The notes under the pieces were generated by a model. The model was not told where the DNA came from. It was given only the letters and a program-made list of their open reading frames with translations, and did not search any database. The position numbers were made by a program, and so were the translations under genes. 64,000 nt of DNA from Dyella_B sp036746095. Lineage in GTDB: Bacteria; Pseudomonadota; Gammaproteobacteria; Xanthomonadales; Rhodanobacteraceae. Positions 16,954 to 25,912 of this stretch are shown in pieces. The stretch covers positions 78,074 to 142,073 of the forward strand of contig NZ_DAIOEU010000004.1 in the NCBI RefSeq assembly GCF_036746095.1. The letters run 5' to 3'. Numbering within the stretch: the stretch's first letter is position 1; every line of letters begins with the position of its first letter.

Positions 16954-18422
16954 AGCCCGCAAACATGATCCTTGCATTGCGTCTGTCGCCACTTGCCACG
17001 GCAGTGGCGCTGGCCGGGTGCGCGTTCGCGCCGCCGGCCAAGCCACCTGCTTCACCCGCTCCGGCGCAGTACACCGCCACGCCACTCCCGTCAGAGACGG
17101 CCAAAGTGGATGGCGTAGCGCAACATTACAGCCTGGGCGAACGCGCCGTCCCGCAGTGGTGGCGCGAATACCGCAACGACACGCTCAACGCATGGGTGGA
17201 GGAAGGCCTGCGCAACAATCCTTCGCTTGCGGCGACCAGGCACACGCTGGAGGCTGCGCATCAACTGCTGCGCGCGCAGATCGGCGCGAACCTGTTGCCG
17301 AAGCTGGATGGCCAGGCGCAAAGCAGCCGGCAGCGTGCGCTGGGTTTTCCGGGATTTGGCCCGCCGACCAATCTGTATGACGTCTACGCCGGGCAGCTTT
17401 CGCTCAGCTACAACTTCGACCTGTTCGGCGCCACGCGGCATGGCATCCAGGCAACGGCCGCGCAGGTGGATCAGCAATCCTACGAGTTCGACGCGGCCAA
17501 GCGGACGTTGGCGGCCAACATCGTGACGGCAGCGATCAACGCCGCGTCGCTGGACGAACAAGTACAGACCAGCGAGCAGCTATCCAAGCTTGCGCACGAT
17601 CAAGCCGATCTGACGGAACGCCAGCGTGCGCTCGGCGCGGCATCGCAAGACGATGTGCTAAGCCTGCGCGAGCAAGCCGCGAGCATCGATACCTCGCTGC
17701 CGCCCTTGCGCGCGCAAGCCGAAAAAGCGCGTCACGCCCTTGCGGTATTGCTGGGGCGCACGCCTGACCAGGCACCGGCGAATCTCACGCTGTCGGATCT
17801 GCATCTGCCGGAAAACGTGCCCGTCAGCGTGCCTTCCGATCTGCTGCGGCAGCGGCCGGACGTGCTGGCCGCGGAAGCGGCGGTGCATGCAGCGTCCGCA
17901 CAGGTCGGCGTGGCGACGGCGAACCTGTTTCCGCAGATTTCATTGTCGGCAACCTTGGGTACGGAGGGCTTCAAGCCGTCGACGCTGTTCACCAGCGCCG
18001 GTTCGGTGTGGAGCGCGGGGCTTTCGTTGACGCAGCCGATCTTTCACGGCGGGGAATTGATCGCCAAGCGCAAGGCCGCGATCGAGGATTACGACGCGGC
18101 CATCGCCAACTACCAGCAGACAGTGTTGAACGCGTTCCAGAACGTGGCCGACACACTTACCGCCTTGAATCAGGATGCTGCCACCTTGCAAGCGGCGCAG
18201 ATCGCTGCAAAGGCGGCGCAGCAGACCTTCGCCAACGCCGATGCGCGCTATCGCCTGGGCGGCACGTCGTATCCGACGATGGTGCAGAGCGAGCAGCATT
18301 GGCAGAACGCCAGACTGACGGAGATCCAGGCGCGCGCATCACGGCTGGCGGACACGGCGGCATTGTTCCAGGCGATGGGCACGCCGCAGCCCGAGACGCT
18401 GGCGGAAAATACGCGGCATTGA
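16950..18422 (+). CDS. RND efflux outer-membrane channel lipoprotein (NodT family)
   Basis: A 490-residue TolC-like channel of the NodT/OprM family. The signal peptide ends with lipobox LAGC (Cys24). The tandem outer-membrane efflux repeats are visible, each with long helices and an ADLxxRPDV-type motif (here SDLLRQRPDVLAAEAAVHAA). It overlaps the pump gene by four bases and completes the tripartite system. A CCCTCTCCC-family repeat begins 13 bases after its stop and probably marks the end of the operon. Confidence 0.92.
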   Translation: MKPANMILALRLSPLATAVALAGCAFAPPAKPPASPAPAQYTATPLPSETAKVDGVAQHYSLGERAVPQWWREYRNDTLNAWVEEGLRNNPSLAATRHTLEAAHQLLRAQIGANLLPKLDGQAQSSRQRALGFPGFGPPTNLYDVYAGQLSLSYNFDLFGATRHGIQATAAQVDQQSYEFDAAKRTLAANIVTAAINAASLDEQVQTSEQLSKLAHDQADLTERQRALGAASQDDVLSLREQAASIDTSLPPLRAQAEKARHALAVLLGRTPDQAPANLTLSDLHLPENVPVSVPSDLLRQRPDVLAAEAAVHAASAQVGVATANLFPQISLSATLGTEGFKPSTLFTSAGSVWSAGLSLTQPIFHGGELIAKRKAAIEDYDAAIANYQQTVLNAFQNVADTLTALNQDAATLQAAQIAAKAAQQTFANADARYRLGGTSYPTMVQSEQHWQNARLTEIQARASRLADTAALFQAMGTPQPETLAENTRH

Positions 18423-18435
18423 TGAGTTGATACCT

Positions 18436-18458
18436 CCCCTCTCCCACTGGGAGAGGGG
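18436..18458. repeat. CCCTCTCCC-family hairpin after RND operon
   Basis: A perfect ten-base stem, CCCCTCTCCC-ACT-GGGAGAGGGG, followed by a GGGGGTGAGGG tail. It is the third copy of the family seen at 11707-11872, and lies immediately downstream of the efflux operon where it could act as a terminator. Confidence 0.75.
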
Positions 18459-18610
18459 CCGGGGGTGAGGGCACAGGCGAAGCGGATAGCAAATGCTGCC
18501 GCAGGTTTTTGTGTCCGCTCTGGCCGCACCCTCACCTCAACACCAGCCCCCTTTCCAATGACACCTGATTCGCGTTGTGTCTCAGCAAGGCCGATCGCTC
18601 CATGTATATC

Positions 18611-18970
18611 GTCACCCCGGCGAAAGCCGGGGCCCAGCGACTTTAAGGCAACACTGATTGAGTATCGCCGTCACCAGCCCTGCCTGTTCGCAGGCCACAG
18701 GGCCGTCGGCGAAGGCAGACTGGTTGTCTGTCGAGACGGCGGACCTGCGGCATGCGGACAGACAGGGCTGGCCCCAACAGGTTGAATTCAAAGTGATGGG
18801 GTGATGTCTGGAAGGCCCGCAGGCTGCGCCGCGCGGCTTGGCAAGACGGCCAGCCTTCCCGGCCACGCGACACACTCTGCGAGCCTTCCAGACATTATGA
18901 CGACGGCGATACTTAGTCAGTGTTGCCTTAAAGCGAAAGACACTGGGTCCCGGCTTCCGCCGGGATGAAG
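18611..18970. mobile_element. Nested inverted-repeat (MITE-like) element, non-coding
   Basis: The core 18641-18933 (293 bases) has 32-base terminal inverted repeats (18641-18672 and 18902-18933) matching at 30 of 32 positions and starting CTTTAAGGCAACACTGA. Inside are two further inverted repeats: CCAGCCCTG at 18674 against CAGGGCTGG ending at 18771, and TGTCTGGAAGGC at 18805 against its complement at 18883. The core is flanked outside by a pair of CCCGGCnnnAGCCGGG repeat units (18611-18640 and 18942-18970), also in inverted order, and CGA directly abuts both ends. No transposase is encoded. Most of the 630-base gap 18423-19052 is this element; the remainder shows nothing recognisable. Confidence 0.7.
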
Positions 18971-19052
18971 AGGTCTACAGCAAGATTTTAAAAAAGCTCA
19001 GCTGAGACTCAATCAAGCCACTGAGAACGGCTTAAGCCAGGCCATTTCAAAT

Positions 19053-20231
19053 TTGCGCCACCCAAACGTCTATCAGGAAAACCGCACCTGTTTTCCCGAT
19101 GGAACGCATGCCTTGAACAATCCAAACCGCCCGCCTGCCGGTGTCCTGGGTATGGGGCTCGACGCCTTTCTGCCCGCCCCCTACGCGCCCCCTTCGCGGC
19201 CTGCGCGCGCCGGATCGCCGCTCGAAAAAGGCCTTGGCGCAGTCAGCGCTGCTGAATATGCCAGCGCGCTCGCGACCCTGTTCGATTCCATGCGCCACCG
19301 ACACGACTGGACCGGGCCTTGGTACAAGCGCGGTGTCACCGCATTGAAGTATCTGGCACGCAGCCTGTGCATACTGCCGCGGCATCAGCGTTTCCTGGCC
19401 ACGATTGCCGACGACCCGGTGATGAGTGCCTACCGCCAGCGCGACCCGCGCCTGCTGGAACGACACATGCACCGCTATATCAACGCGCATTGGCACCGGT
19501 GCGACCGGCTGGCCTATCTGCAGCAGCACTACCGCTTTGCCAAAGCACATCTGCCACCCGGTTTGTACGAGCTGGTCTATGCCATGGGCCATGCGAGTTT
19601 AGGAAGCCTGACGGCCAAGGATGGCTCCCTGCTCACCCTGTGCCTGCGGCCGCCGATCGACAAAGGCTGCGAAGGCGAGCTGTGCCTGCAGCTGTGCAAT
19701 GGGAACGAAGATCCGCTGTACAGCATCATCTTCTCGATCGCGGATGAACTGCCGACGGTGATGATCGGCTGCCTGCAGGGGCCGCGCGGCGCCCATGCCA
19801 AGGACGTGGTGCGCGAACTCACGCGCCTGCTGCATGGCATGCGGCCCAAGCAATTGATGCTGTCGCTGGTCTACGCCTTTGCCCGCCACTATGGCATCGA
19901 GCGGCTGGTGGCGATCAGCAACGATGCGCACCCGCTGCGCCGCAGCGGCCGTCCGTTGTATTCCGACTACGATGCGTTCTGGGAAGAGCAGCACGGCCGG
20001 CGCATCGGCGGCGGCTGGTATGCGCTGCCGGCCTCGTTGATGCACAAGTCGGAAGCGGAGGTGTCGAGCAATCATCGCGCTGCGTTCCGCCGCCGCGAAG
20101 CCTTGCGACGGGAAGTCGAGCAATTGCTGCTGAACGCGCTGGCGCCGCCTGCGCCTGGGTTTGAGCATGCCGCGAACGACGCGCCGCGCATCCCGGCGCC
20201 GGTTGTGGCAGGCTCTGGCAACGGTCCGTAG
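19053..20231 (+). CDS. VirK/YbjX family protein (DUF535)
   Basis: About 390 residues matching the DUF535 family (VirK, YbjX), proteins linked to virulence and envelope-stress resistance in enterobacteria but of unknown biochemistry. Family features seen include LEKHMHRYINAHW-like and LYELVYAMGHASLGSLTAKDG segments, CLQGPRGAHAKDVVRELTRLLHGMRPKQLM, and LVAISNDAHPLRR. The start is uncertain: the listed TTG at 19053 is the longest possibility, and another TTG near 19113 or an internal ATG at 19152 are alternatives. The stop is only three bases before the sigma-factor start, which suggests co-translation with the FecI/FecR pair. Confidence 0.8.
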   Translation: MRHPNVYQENRTCFPDGTHALNNPNRPPAGVLGMGLDAFLPAPYAPPSRPARAGSPLEKGLGAVSAAEYASALATLFDSMRHRHDWTGPWYKRGVTALKYLARSLCILPRHQRFLATIADDPVMSAYRQRDPRLLERHMHRYINAHWHRCDRLAYLQQHYRFAKAHLPPGLYELVYAMGHASLGSLTAKDGSLLTLCLRPPIDKGCEGELCLQLCNGNEDPLYSIIFSIADELPTVMIGCLQGPRGAHAKDVVRELTRLLHGMRPKQLMLSLVYAFARHYGIERLVAISNDAHPLRRSGRPLYSDYDAFWEEQHGRRIGGGWYALPASLMHKSEAEVSSNHRAAFRRREALRREVEQLLLNALAPPAPGFEHAANDAPRIPAPVVAGSGNGP

Positions 20232-20234
20232 GGT

Positions 20235-20759
20235 ATGAGCGCCGTGACGCTATCCGTGCATGTCAGCGACGTCGAGAGGCTGTTCCGCGAGCAGAACCGC
20301 GCGCTGATCGCCTTTCTGCAATGCCGCCTCAACTCCTTGTCGGATGCGCAGGAAGTCGCGCAGGAAGCGTATTTGCGCATGCTCACCATGGACAACCGCG
20401 AGGAAGTCGATTCGCTGCGCGGCTACCTGTTCAAGGTGGCGGGCAATCTCGCCATCGACCGCCTGCGCAAGCGCAAGGTGCGCAGCGAGTTTGCGGTCGT
20501 GCAATCGCATGATGAGGCGGTGGACGAACACAGTCCGGCCCATCATGCGGTGGCGGTGGAGCAGGTGGCCGGTGTGCGCCGCGCCTTGAGCGAATTGCCG
20601 GCCAAGACCGCGCAAGCCTTTGTGATGCACGTTGTCGAGGGGCGCGATTTCAGCCATGTCGCCCAAACCATGAAACTCAGCGAGCGCATGGTGCGCTACC
20701 ACGTTGCCAACGCGCTGGCTCATTGCCGTGCGCGTGTCGACCAGACGGAGGTGCCGTGA
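20235..20759 (+). CDS. FecI-type ECF sigma factor
   Basis: A 174-residue sigma70-family protein with region 2 (SDAQEVAQEAYLRML and GYLFKVAGNLAIDRLRKRK) and region 4 (RALSELPAKTAQAFVMHVVEGRDFSHVAQTM) and no region 3, the ECF layout. The gene overlaps fecR-like by one base and precedes an STN-domain TonB receptor, the classical FecI/FecR/FecA arrangement, so it probably drives transcription of the receptor when its ligand is bound outside the cell. Confidence 0.9.
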   Translation: MSAVTLSVHVSDVERLFREQNRALIAFLQCRLNSLSDAQEVAQEAYLRMLTMDNREEVDSLRGYLFKVAGNLAIDRLRKRKVRSEFAVVQSHDEAVDEHSPAHHAVAVEQVAGVRRALSELPAKTAQAFVMHVVEGRDFSHVAQTMKLSERMVRYHVANALAHCRARVDQTEVP

Positions 20760-21754
20760 TGGCAAGCAAACAGCAGGATCAAACCATGCAGGTCGCCGCG
20801 GAATGGTGGACACGCTTGCGCGAGCCGAACGCGGGCGATGACCTCGTCGAGCAATGGCTGGCGTGGACGAACGAAGACGAGCGTCACCTGCAGGCGTTCG
20901 AACAGGTAAGCGCGCTGGCCGAGCAGCTCGGGTCACTGGACCAGGTATTACGTCATCGGCTGGCCGAGGTTTTTGCGCGGCCGGCCCGCCCGCAACGGCG
21001 CTGGCTGCCGCTGGCAGCGGCGGCATCCATCGCCGCCGTGATGCTGGGCGCTGCGTGCTACATCGGCTGGACGCAACGGGCGCCGCAGGCAACTGCACAG
21101 GTTTACCAAAGCGGCATCGCACAGAACCGCAACTTCAGCTTGCCAGATGGCACCAAGGTGGCGCTGGGTGCGGACTCCACGCTGAGCGTGAAGTACGGCA
21201 GCCAGGAACGTGCGATCGAAGTGCGCAGCGGTGAGGCTTATTTCGAGGTGGTACACGACAGCCGTCGGCCTTTCGTGGTGACGGTGGGCAACGTCACGGT
21301 GCGCGACATCGGCACCGCCTTTGACGTGCGCCGCACGGGCGATCGGGTGATGGTGGCGGTGACGCAAGGTCGCGTGGCGATTGCCGACCGGCGCGCGAAC
21401 GCGAGGTCGAGCGATACGCTGGAAGCGCGGGCTGGGCAACGCGTGTCCTACGACCCCAATGCGTTAAGCATGACGGTCGATACCGTTTCGCCAGCGTTGG
21501 CCACGGCATGGCGCAGCAACCGCCTTGAATTCATCGACGAACCGCTGGGCGTGGTGATTGCGAATCTCAACCGTTATACCGGCACGCCGCTGCACGTCGC
21601 GGATGCGAATCTGAATGGGCTGACTTACACCGGCACCATCCACACCGATGCGATCGACAGCTGGCTGGATGCTTTGCAGGAAGTGTTTCCGTTGCAGGTG
21701 AACAAGCAGGCCGGACAGGTGGTGCTTTCCGATGCAAAGCATGCTGCCCGGTAG
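20759..21754 (+). CDS. FecR-type anti-sigma / signal transducer
   Basis: A 331-residue FecR-family protein: cytoplasmic N-terminal region with the EWWTRLREPNAGDDLVEQWLAW motif, one transmembrane helix (about 81-100), then the periplasmic FecR domain (SLPDGTKVALGADSTLSVKYG, GEAYFEVVHDSRRPFVV). The ATG at 20759 shares a base with the sigma stop (TGATG) and is preceded by GGAGGTG. FecR relays the occupancy of the outer-membrane receptor to the sigma factor. A CGTCATTCC-type repeat pair follows it. Confidence 0.9.
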   Translation: MASKQQDQTMQVAAEWWTRLREPNAGDDLVEQWLAWTNEDERHLQAFEQVSALAEQLGSLDQVLRHRLAEVFARPARPQRRWLPLAAAASIAAVMLGAACYIGWTQRAPQATAQVYQSGIAQNRNFSLPDGTKVALGADSTLSVKYGSQERAIEVRSGEAYFEVVHDSRRPFVVTVGNVTVRDIGTAFDVRRTGDRVMVAVTQGRVAIADRRANARSSDTLEARAGQRVSYDPNALSMTVDTVSPALATAWRSNRLEFIDEPLGVVIANLNRYTGTPLHVADANLNGLTYTGTIHTDAIDSWLDALQEVFPLQVNKQAGQVVLSDAKHAAR

Positions 21755-21776
21755 ATATGCCGTAACAGGTAACCCC

Positions 21777-21865
21777 ATGGCCGTCATTCCCGCGAAAGCG
21801 GGAATCCATCTTTTGCTTTTGCATCAGAGCAAATGGATTCCCGCTTTCGCGGGAATGATGGCCAT
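21777..21865. repeat. Long near-perfect inverted repeat (CGTCATTCC family)
   Basis: Arms at 21777-21809 and 21833-21865 are inverted copies of 33 bases with a single mismatch, separated by 23 bases. Each arm also folds on itself (TTCCCGC-GAAA-GCGGGAA). It is the best-preserved member of the family in the window and lies between fecR and the receptor gene. An intrinsic effect on receptor expression is possible. Confidence 0.85.
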
Positions 21866-21987
21866 ATAGCGCTCCTTGCAAGCCTGCCGCAAGCTAGCCA
21901 GTTGCGCAGTCTTTTATGACCTGCGGGTGATGCCAACTGACAAGCTGCGTGTCACACTCTTGCTTTAGCGCAGAGTTGACGCATGCC

Positions 21988-24393
21988 ATGAGGCGATTTG
22001 CCTGGCTGCCGGCTTTCGGCGGCCTGACAATGGGGATGGTTGTATGGACGGCGGGTGCTTTACCGGTTCATGCAGCGGAGCAATCGGTTGGCGTGCGTTT
22101 CGAGATACCGGCGCAATCGCTGGCCACGGCGTTGATCGCCTTCGGCAAGCAGGCCAACGTGCAGGTATTGACCGCCGGCCAGACGGTGGATGCGCTGCGC
22201 TCGCACGAAGTGATCGGTACGCTCTCGCCAGAAGCGGCATTGACGCGTCTGCTGGATGGCACGGATAGGTGCTTCACCTTCGTCGATGCGCGTACGGTAG
22301 TGGTCAAGCCGCGCGCGACGGTTGCCGTTCAGACGTCCAAACGTCCGTCCGCTGAGGAATCGACCACGATCTTGTTGCCGCCGATCCAGGCGATCGGACT
22401 GGTAGGGCGTGACGCGGGCTTCATGGCCGACGTCACCAGCGGTCCCGGGCGCATGCTGGCCGATCCGCTGGATGTGCCCGAATCGGTCAGCGTGGTTACC
22501 CAGAGCCTGCTGCAATCGGAGCAAGTGCTGACCATTGCCGATGCCATCCGCAACGTGGCCGGCGCGCAATACGTGGATGGCACCGCCGGATTGCCGGTGT
22601 TCGACGTGCGCGGGTTCATCGCCGGCAACGGCATGACCGATGGCATGCCGAACAATGTGCTGGGCATTGGCGACTATCCGCCGATGGTGGCGCTTGAACG
22701 CGTCGAAGTGCTGAAAGGGCCGCAGGCCGTGCTCGGCGATACGTCGGCTTACAACAACTTCGGCGGGCTGATCGACGTCATCCTGAAAAAGCCGCAAAGC
22801 GAGCCGGTGCGCCAAGCCATGTGGTCGCTCGGAGAGCATGGGGAAAAACAGCTTGGCGTGGACCTGGCTGGCCCATTGAACGACAGCAAATCGTTGACGT
22901 ACCGGCTGATATTGAATGGCGACATGGCCGACAGCACGCCGCAAGGCATGCGCGGGCAGCGCAATCGCTACGTTGCACCGTCCATCGGCTGGTCAACGCC
23001 GAATACGACATTCATCGCCGGCATGTCGTGGATGATGAATCACGTGCCGATCCCCGATCACGTGGTGTTGCTTGGGGATACGGTGGGATCGGCCTCGCCC
23101 CCTGGGATCTTGCTGGACAATCCGAACGACCACAGCTCAGTGGAAACGCGGCGGCTGTTCTATCTGCTGGAGCATCGCTTCGACGATACCTGGACGTTAC
23201 GCAGCCGCGCGCAATACGTGCGCGAGGCGATGGATTTGCAGAACTGGCTGGTGAGCGGCATGGACCTTGGGGGCGATGCGGACGCAGTGGGCCAGCACTA
23301 CCGTGTCTCCGACGCGTATTACACCTTGCAGAACGACATCGTGGGTGCGTTCGGGCACGGCTGGATGCAGCACACGGTCATGCTGGGCGTTGACTATTCG
23401 CGCATCCAGATCGGCGGCGGCATCGATGCTTTCAGCAGTGCCGGCGCCGGCATGAGTTACAACCTTTTCAGCAGCGGGCCGCTGCAGGCGCCGGCTTCCC
23501 AGATATCGTCCAGCGACTATCTCAACGCCTATGTGCCAGACACACCGTGGACCACGGAAACCGGTGTGTTCCTGCAGGACCAGATCAATCTCGGCAGCCG
23601 CTGGGAAGCATTGCTGGCGGTGCGCCGCACCAGCTATCAGCTGGACACCACGCACGCGGACGGCACGCCCTGGAACCTGCACAAGGTGCATTGGGTGCCC
23701 AACTTCGGGCTGGTCTACAAGCTGACGCCCAGCATGTCGCTGTATGCCAATACGTCCAACGGCTTCCAGCCGGATGTGGATCTGGGCAAGAACAACACGC
23801 CCTTGCCGCCGTCGCTATCGCGGCAAATTGAAGCCGGCGCAAAGCTCGACCTGTTCCAGCATCGCGCGCGCCTGACGGTGGCTGCCTATCGCATCATGCT
23901 TGACCACAGCAACGATCTGGTCTCGCTGCAGCCGCCGTACTACGTCGTCAGCGGACCGGGGCAATCGAACCAGGGTATCGAGATTGAATTCAACGGGCAG
24001 CTGGCGCCGGGATTGAATCTCAGCACCGCCTACACGCGCGCCTCGGTGCACAACAACGATGGCAGCGAAGCCACCGGGGAAGCGCAGCAGCGTTTCAACC
24101 TGTGGGCGAGCTACGCATTTCAGCGCGGCTGGCTGCGCGGATTCGGCGTGGCGGGCGGCGTGCTGGCACGCAGCCGCAGCGTCGGGCAGATGTCCGACGA
24201 CAGCGCGTACATCCAGATCCCGGGGCAGGCGAGGGTGGATATGAATGTGTTCTACCGAGCGCCGCATTGGAGCGTGGCGCTCGGCATGCGCAACATCCTT
24301 GCGCGGAATCTATACAGCCCGACGTTCAATGAAACGTTTGTGCCGCTGGATGATCATCGGACGGTTATGTTGAGCGGGACCGTGGATTTTTGA
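21988..24393 (+). CDS. TonB-dependent receptor with STN signalling domain (FecA/FpvA type)
   Basis: About 801 residues. A signal peptide (MRRFAWLP... to VHA-AE) supports the ATG at 21988 over a GTG at 21949. It is followed by a Secretin/TonB N-terminal (STN) domain (about 35-105), a plug domain with VPESVSVVTQSLL and ERVEVLKGPQAVL, and a 22-strand-type barrel ending in a terminal Phe (GTVDF), the outer-membrane assembly signal. The STN domain and the sigma/anti-sigma genes just upstream mark it as a transducer of the siderophore-receptor class. The ligand is unknown; ferric siderophore is likely but sugar or other ligands are possible. Confidence 0.92.
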   Translation: MRRFAWLPAFGGLTMGMVVWTAGALPVHAAEQSVGVRFEIPAQSLATALIAFGKQANVQVLTAGQTVDALRSHEVIGTLSPEAALTRLLDGTDRCFTFVDARTVVVKPRATVAVQTSKRPSAEESTTILLPPIQAIGLVGRDAGFMADVTSGPGRMLADPLDVPESVSVVTQSLLQSEQVLTIADAIRNVAGAQYVDGTAGLPVFDVRGFIAGNGMTDGMPNNVLGIGDYPPMVALERVEVLKGPQAVLGDTSAYNNFGGLIDVILKKPQSEPVRQAMWSLGEHGEKQLGVDLAGPLNDSKSLTYRLILNGDMADSTPQGMRGQRNRYVAPSIGWSTPNTTFIAGMSWMMNHVPIPDHVVLLGDTVGSASPPGILLDNPNDHSSVETRRLFYLLEHRFDDTWTLRSRAQYVREAMDLQNWLVSGMDLGGDADAVGQHYRVSDAYYTLQNDIVGAFGHGWMQHTVMLGVDYSRIQIGGGIDAFSSAGAGMSYNLFSSGPLQAPASQISSSDYLNAYVPDTPWTTETGVFLQDQINLGSRWEALLAVRRTSYQLDTTHADGTPWNLHKVHWVPNFGLVYKLTPSMSLYANTSNGFQPDVDLGKNNTPLPPSLSRQIEAGAKLDLFQHRARLTVAAYRIMLDHSNDLVSLQPPYYVVSGPGQSNQGIEIEFNGQLAPGLNLSTAYTRASVHNNDGSEATGEAQQRFNLWASYAFQRGWLRGFGVAGGVLARSRSVGQMSDDSAYIQIPGQARVDMNVFYRAPHWSVALGMRNILARNLYSPTFNETFVPLDDHRTVMLSGTVDF

Positions 24394-24432
24394 TCGCACC
24401 GACAGCCTGCGGAGCTCGTCTCGGTCTAGCGC

Positions 24433-25590
24433 TTATTGCTTGTTGCCCGGCTGCGCAGTGAAGACATCGCTGCCGAAGGTATGCAGTCCATTGTCCTGTG
24501 CATATCCGAGATGCGAGACGCTGAAGATATCTTCCAGCGTGCGCAGCAGGCTGTAGTGGTTGTATTCCGTCTCGGATCGCGTGCCGGGTGCAATGTAGGG
24601 CGAAAGCAAGACGGCGCCGATGCGGCCGCCGCCGGGGCCGATCTTGCCGCCCGGTTGCGGACCGCCGGGCAGCGGCTGTTCGTTGCAGCAGGCGGTGCCA
24701 TCGTTGCCTTCGTCGAAGGTGATGACCAGCAGGCCATCCTTCTTGAATGCCGGTGAGTTGACGATGCGCGGCACCCAGGTGCGCAGGAACGCATCGGCGG
24801 AAATCAGGCCGCCGGGTTCGCCATTCTTGCAAGGCGCATCGTGGCCGTCATGGCAAAGATTCGGCGTGACGTAGACGAAGTTGGGTGTGCTGCCGAGCTT
24901 GGCGAGGTCATTGTCGAGGTGATCGAGATTCACCACGCGGGTGTCGCAGTACTTTTTCTTGTCGATGATGGCGTGGAAGTACATGAACGGGTTGTGCCTG
25001 GTGGCGTACTGGTCTTGCGCCGTGGCACGCTCGGTGACGTCCGGCGTGCCGATGACCGGATGGCCGCACGTTGCCGATTCGCGCGCGGGATCCTTGCCCA
25101 TGTCTTCCATGTACGCCTTCCAGCTGAAGCCGGCGTCGGTGAGCTGGTTGGCGAGGGTGCTTACGCCCTTGGGATAGACGCAGCCGGTGCCCGGCCATTG
25201 CCCGTTCGCATCCGGCTTTTTCGCGCTGGGCACGAACTCGTTATAGATGCTGCAATCGGCTTGCGTGTCCGGATTGGGCGCCTGGCCACTGATCATCGCG
25301 ATGTAGTTGTCCAGGCTGTAGTGGCCGACGCCGTAGTAGTTGGGCAACAGCGCGCCTTGCTTGGGCAGCTCGCGGGCAAGATAGGGCGCGATCGACTGCG
25401 GGCCGAACGTGACGGGGTAAGACTCATTCTCCAGCATGATGACGAAGACGTGCCGGATCGGGGGCAGGGTGGCTGGGGCTGCGGCAAGGCCGCTTGCCGA
25501 TACGCACAGCGCAGCGAGCAGGGCGATGAGCGAAAGGTGGATGCGCGTCAGCGGGTGACGCAGGCGGGAAAGGCTTGATAGACGGGACAT
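24433..25590 (-). CDS. Secreted phosphoesterase family (acid phosphatase-like) protein
   Basis: A 385-residue protein of the phosphoesterase family that includes AcpA-type acid phosphatases and phospholipase C relatives. A signal peptide (about 1-38) precedes HVFVIMLENESYPVTFG, the family N-terminal metal-binding motif, then GVGHYSLDNYIAMISGQAPN and a late LLVITFDEGN...GGRIGAVLLSPYIAPG block. It contains several Cys, compatible with disulfides in a periplasmic or secreted enzyme. It is convergent with the receptor gene, with 39 bases between the stops. The substrate is not determined by sequence. Confidence 0.85.
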   Translation of the reverse strand: MSRLSSLSRLRHPLTRIHLSLIALLAALCVSASGLAAAPATLPPIRHVFVIMLENESYPVTFGPQSIAPYLARELPKQGALLPNYYGVGHYSLDNYIAMISGQAPNPDTQADCSIYNEFVPSAKKPDANGQWPGTGCVYPKGVSTLANQLTDAGFSWKAYMEDMGKDPARESATCGHPVIGTPDVTERATAQDQYATRHNPFMYFHAIIDKKKYCDTRVVNLDHLDNDLAKLGSTPNFVYVTPNLCHDGHDAPCKNGEPGGLISADAFLRTWVPRIVNSPAFKKDGLLVITFDEGNDGTACCNEQPLPGGPQPGGKIGPGGGRIGAVLLSPYIAPGTRSETEYNHYSLLRTLEDIFSVSHLGYAQDNGLHTFGSDVFTAQPGNKQ

Positions 25591-25712
25591 CCGAAGATCC
25601 TTGGGCGATGGCAGTTCGCACGTGCGAGCGCGAGGGCTATTGCAGCCGCCTTGGGCGGCAGGATCAAGTCGTAAGGTCTATGCGCCATCCGGATATGTAT
25701 GCGCGAATGATT

Positions 25713-25854
25713 CGTCACCCCGGCGAAAGCCGGGGCCCAGTGGCTTTAACGGGTATCAAAGACGCGGGGTGACTCGCTTCGCTCACACCTTCGGGATCGT
25801 CCATTCGGACGTTCTGCGCGCTTCGCGCTACGTCCGGCTTTCGCCGGGACGACG
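25713..25854. repeat. Inverted pair of CCCCGGC-GAAA-GCCGGGG repeats
   Basis: The left unit (25713-25740) starts CGTCACCCCGGC and folds with a perfect seven-base stem; the right unit (25831-25854) is an inverted copy (CCGGCTTTCGCCGGGACGACG). They occupy much of the 322-base gap 25591-25912 between the phosphoesterase and xanB. The remaining sequence of the gap shows no gene or clear promoter. Confidence 0.75.
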
Positions 25855-25912
25855 ATGAAGCAAGGAGGCATGAATCCCGACCCTACGTCGCGCAAGATGT
25901 AAGCAAGGCGAA

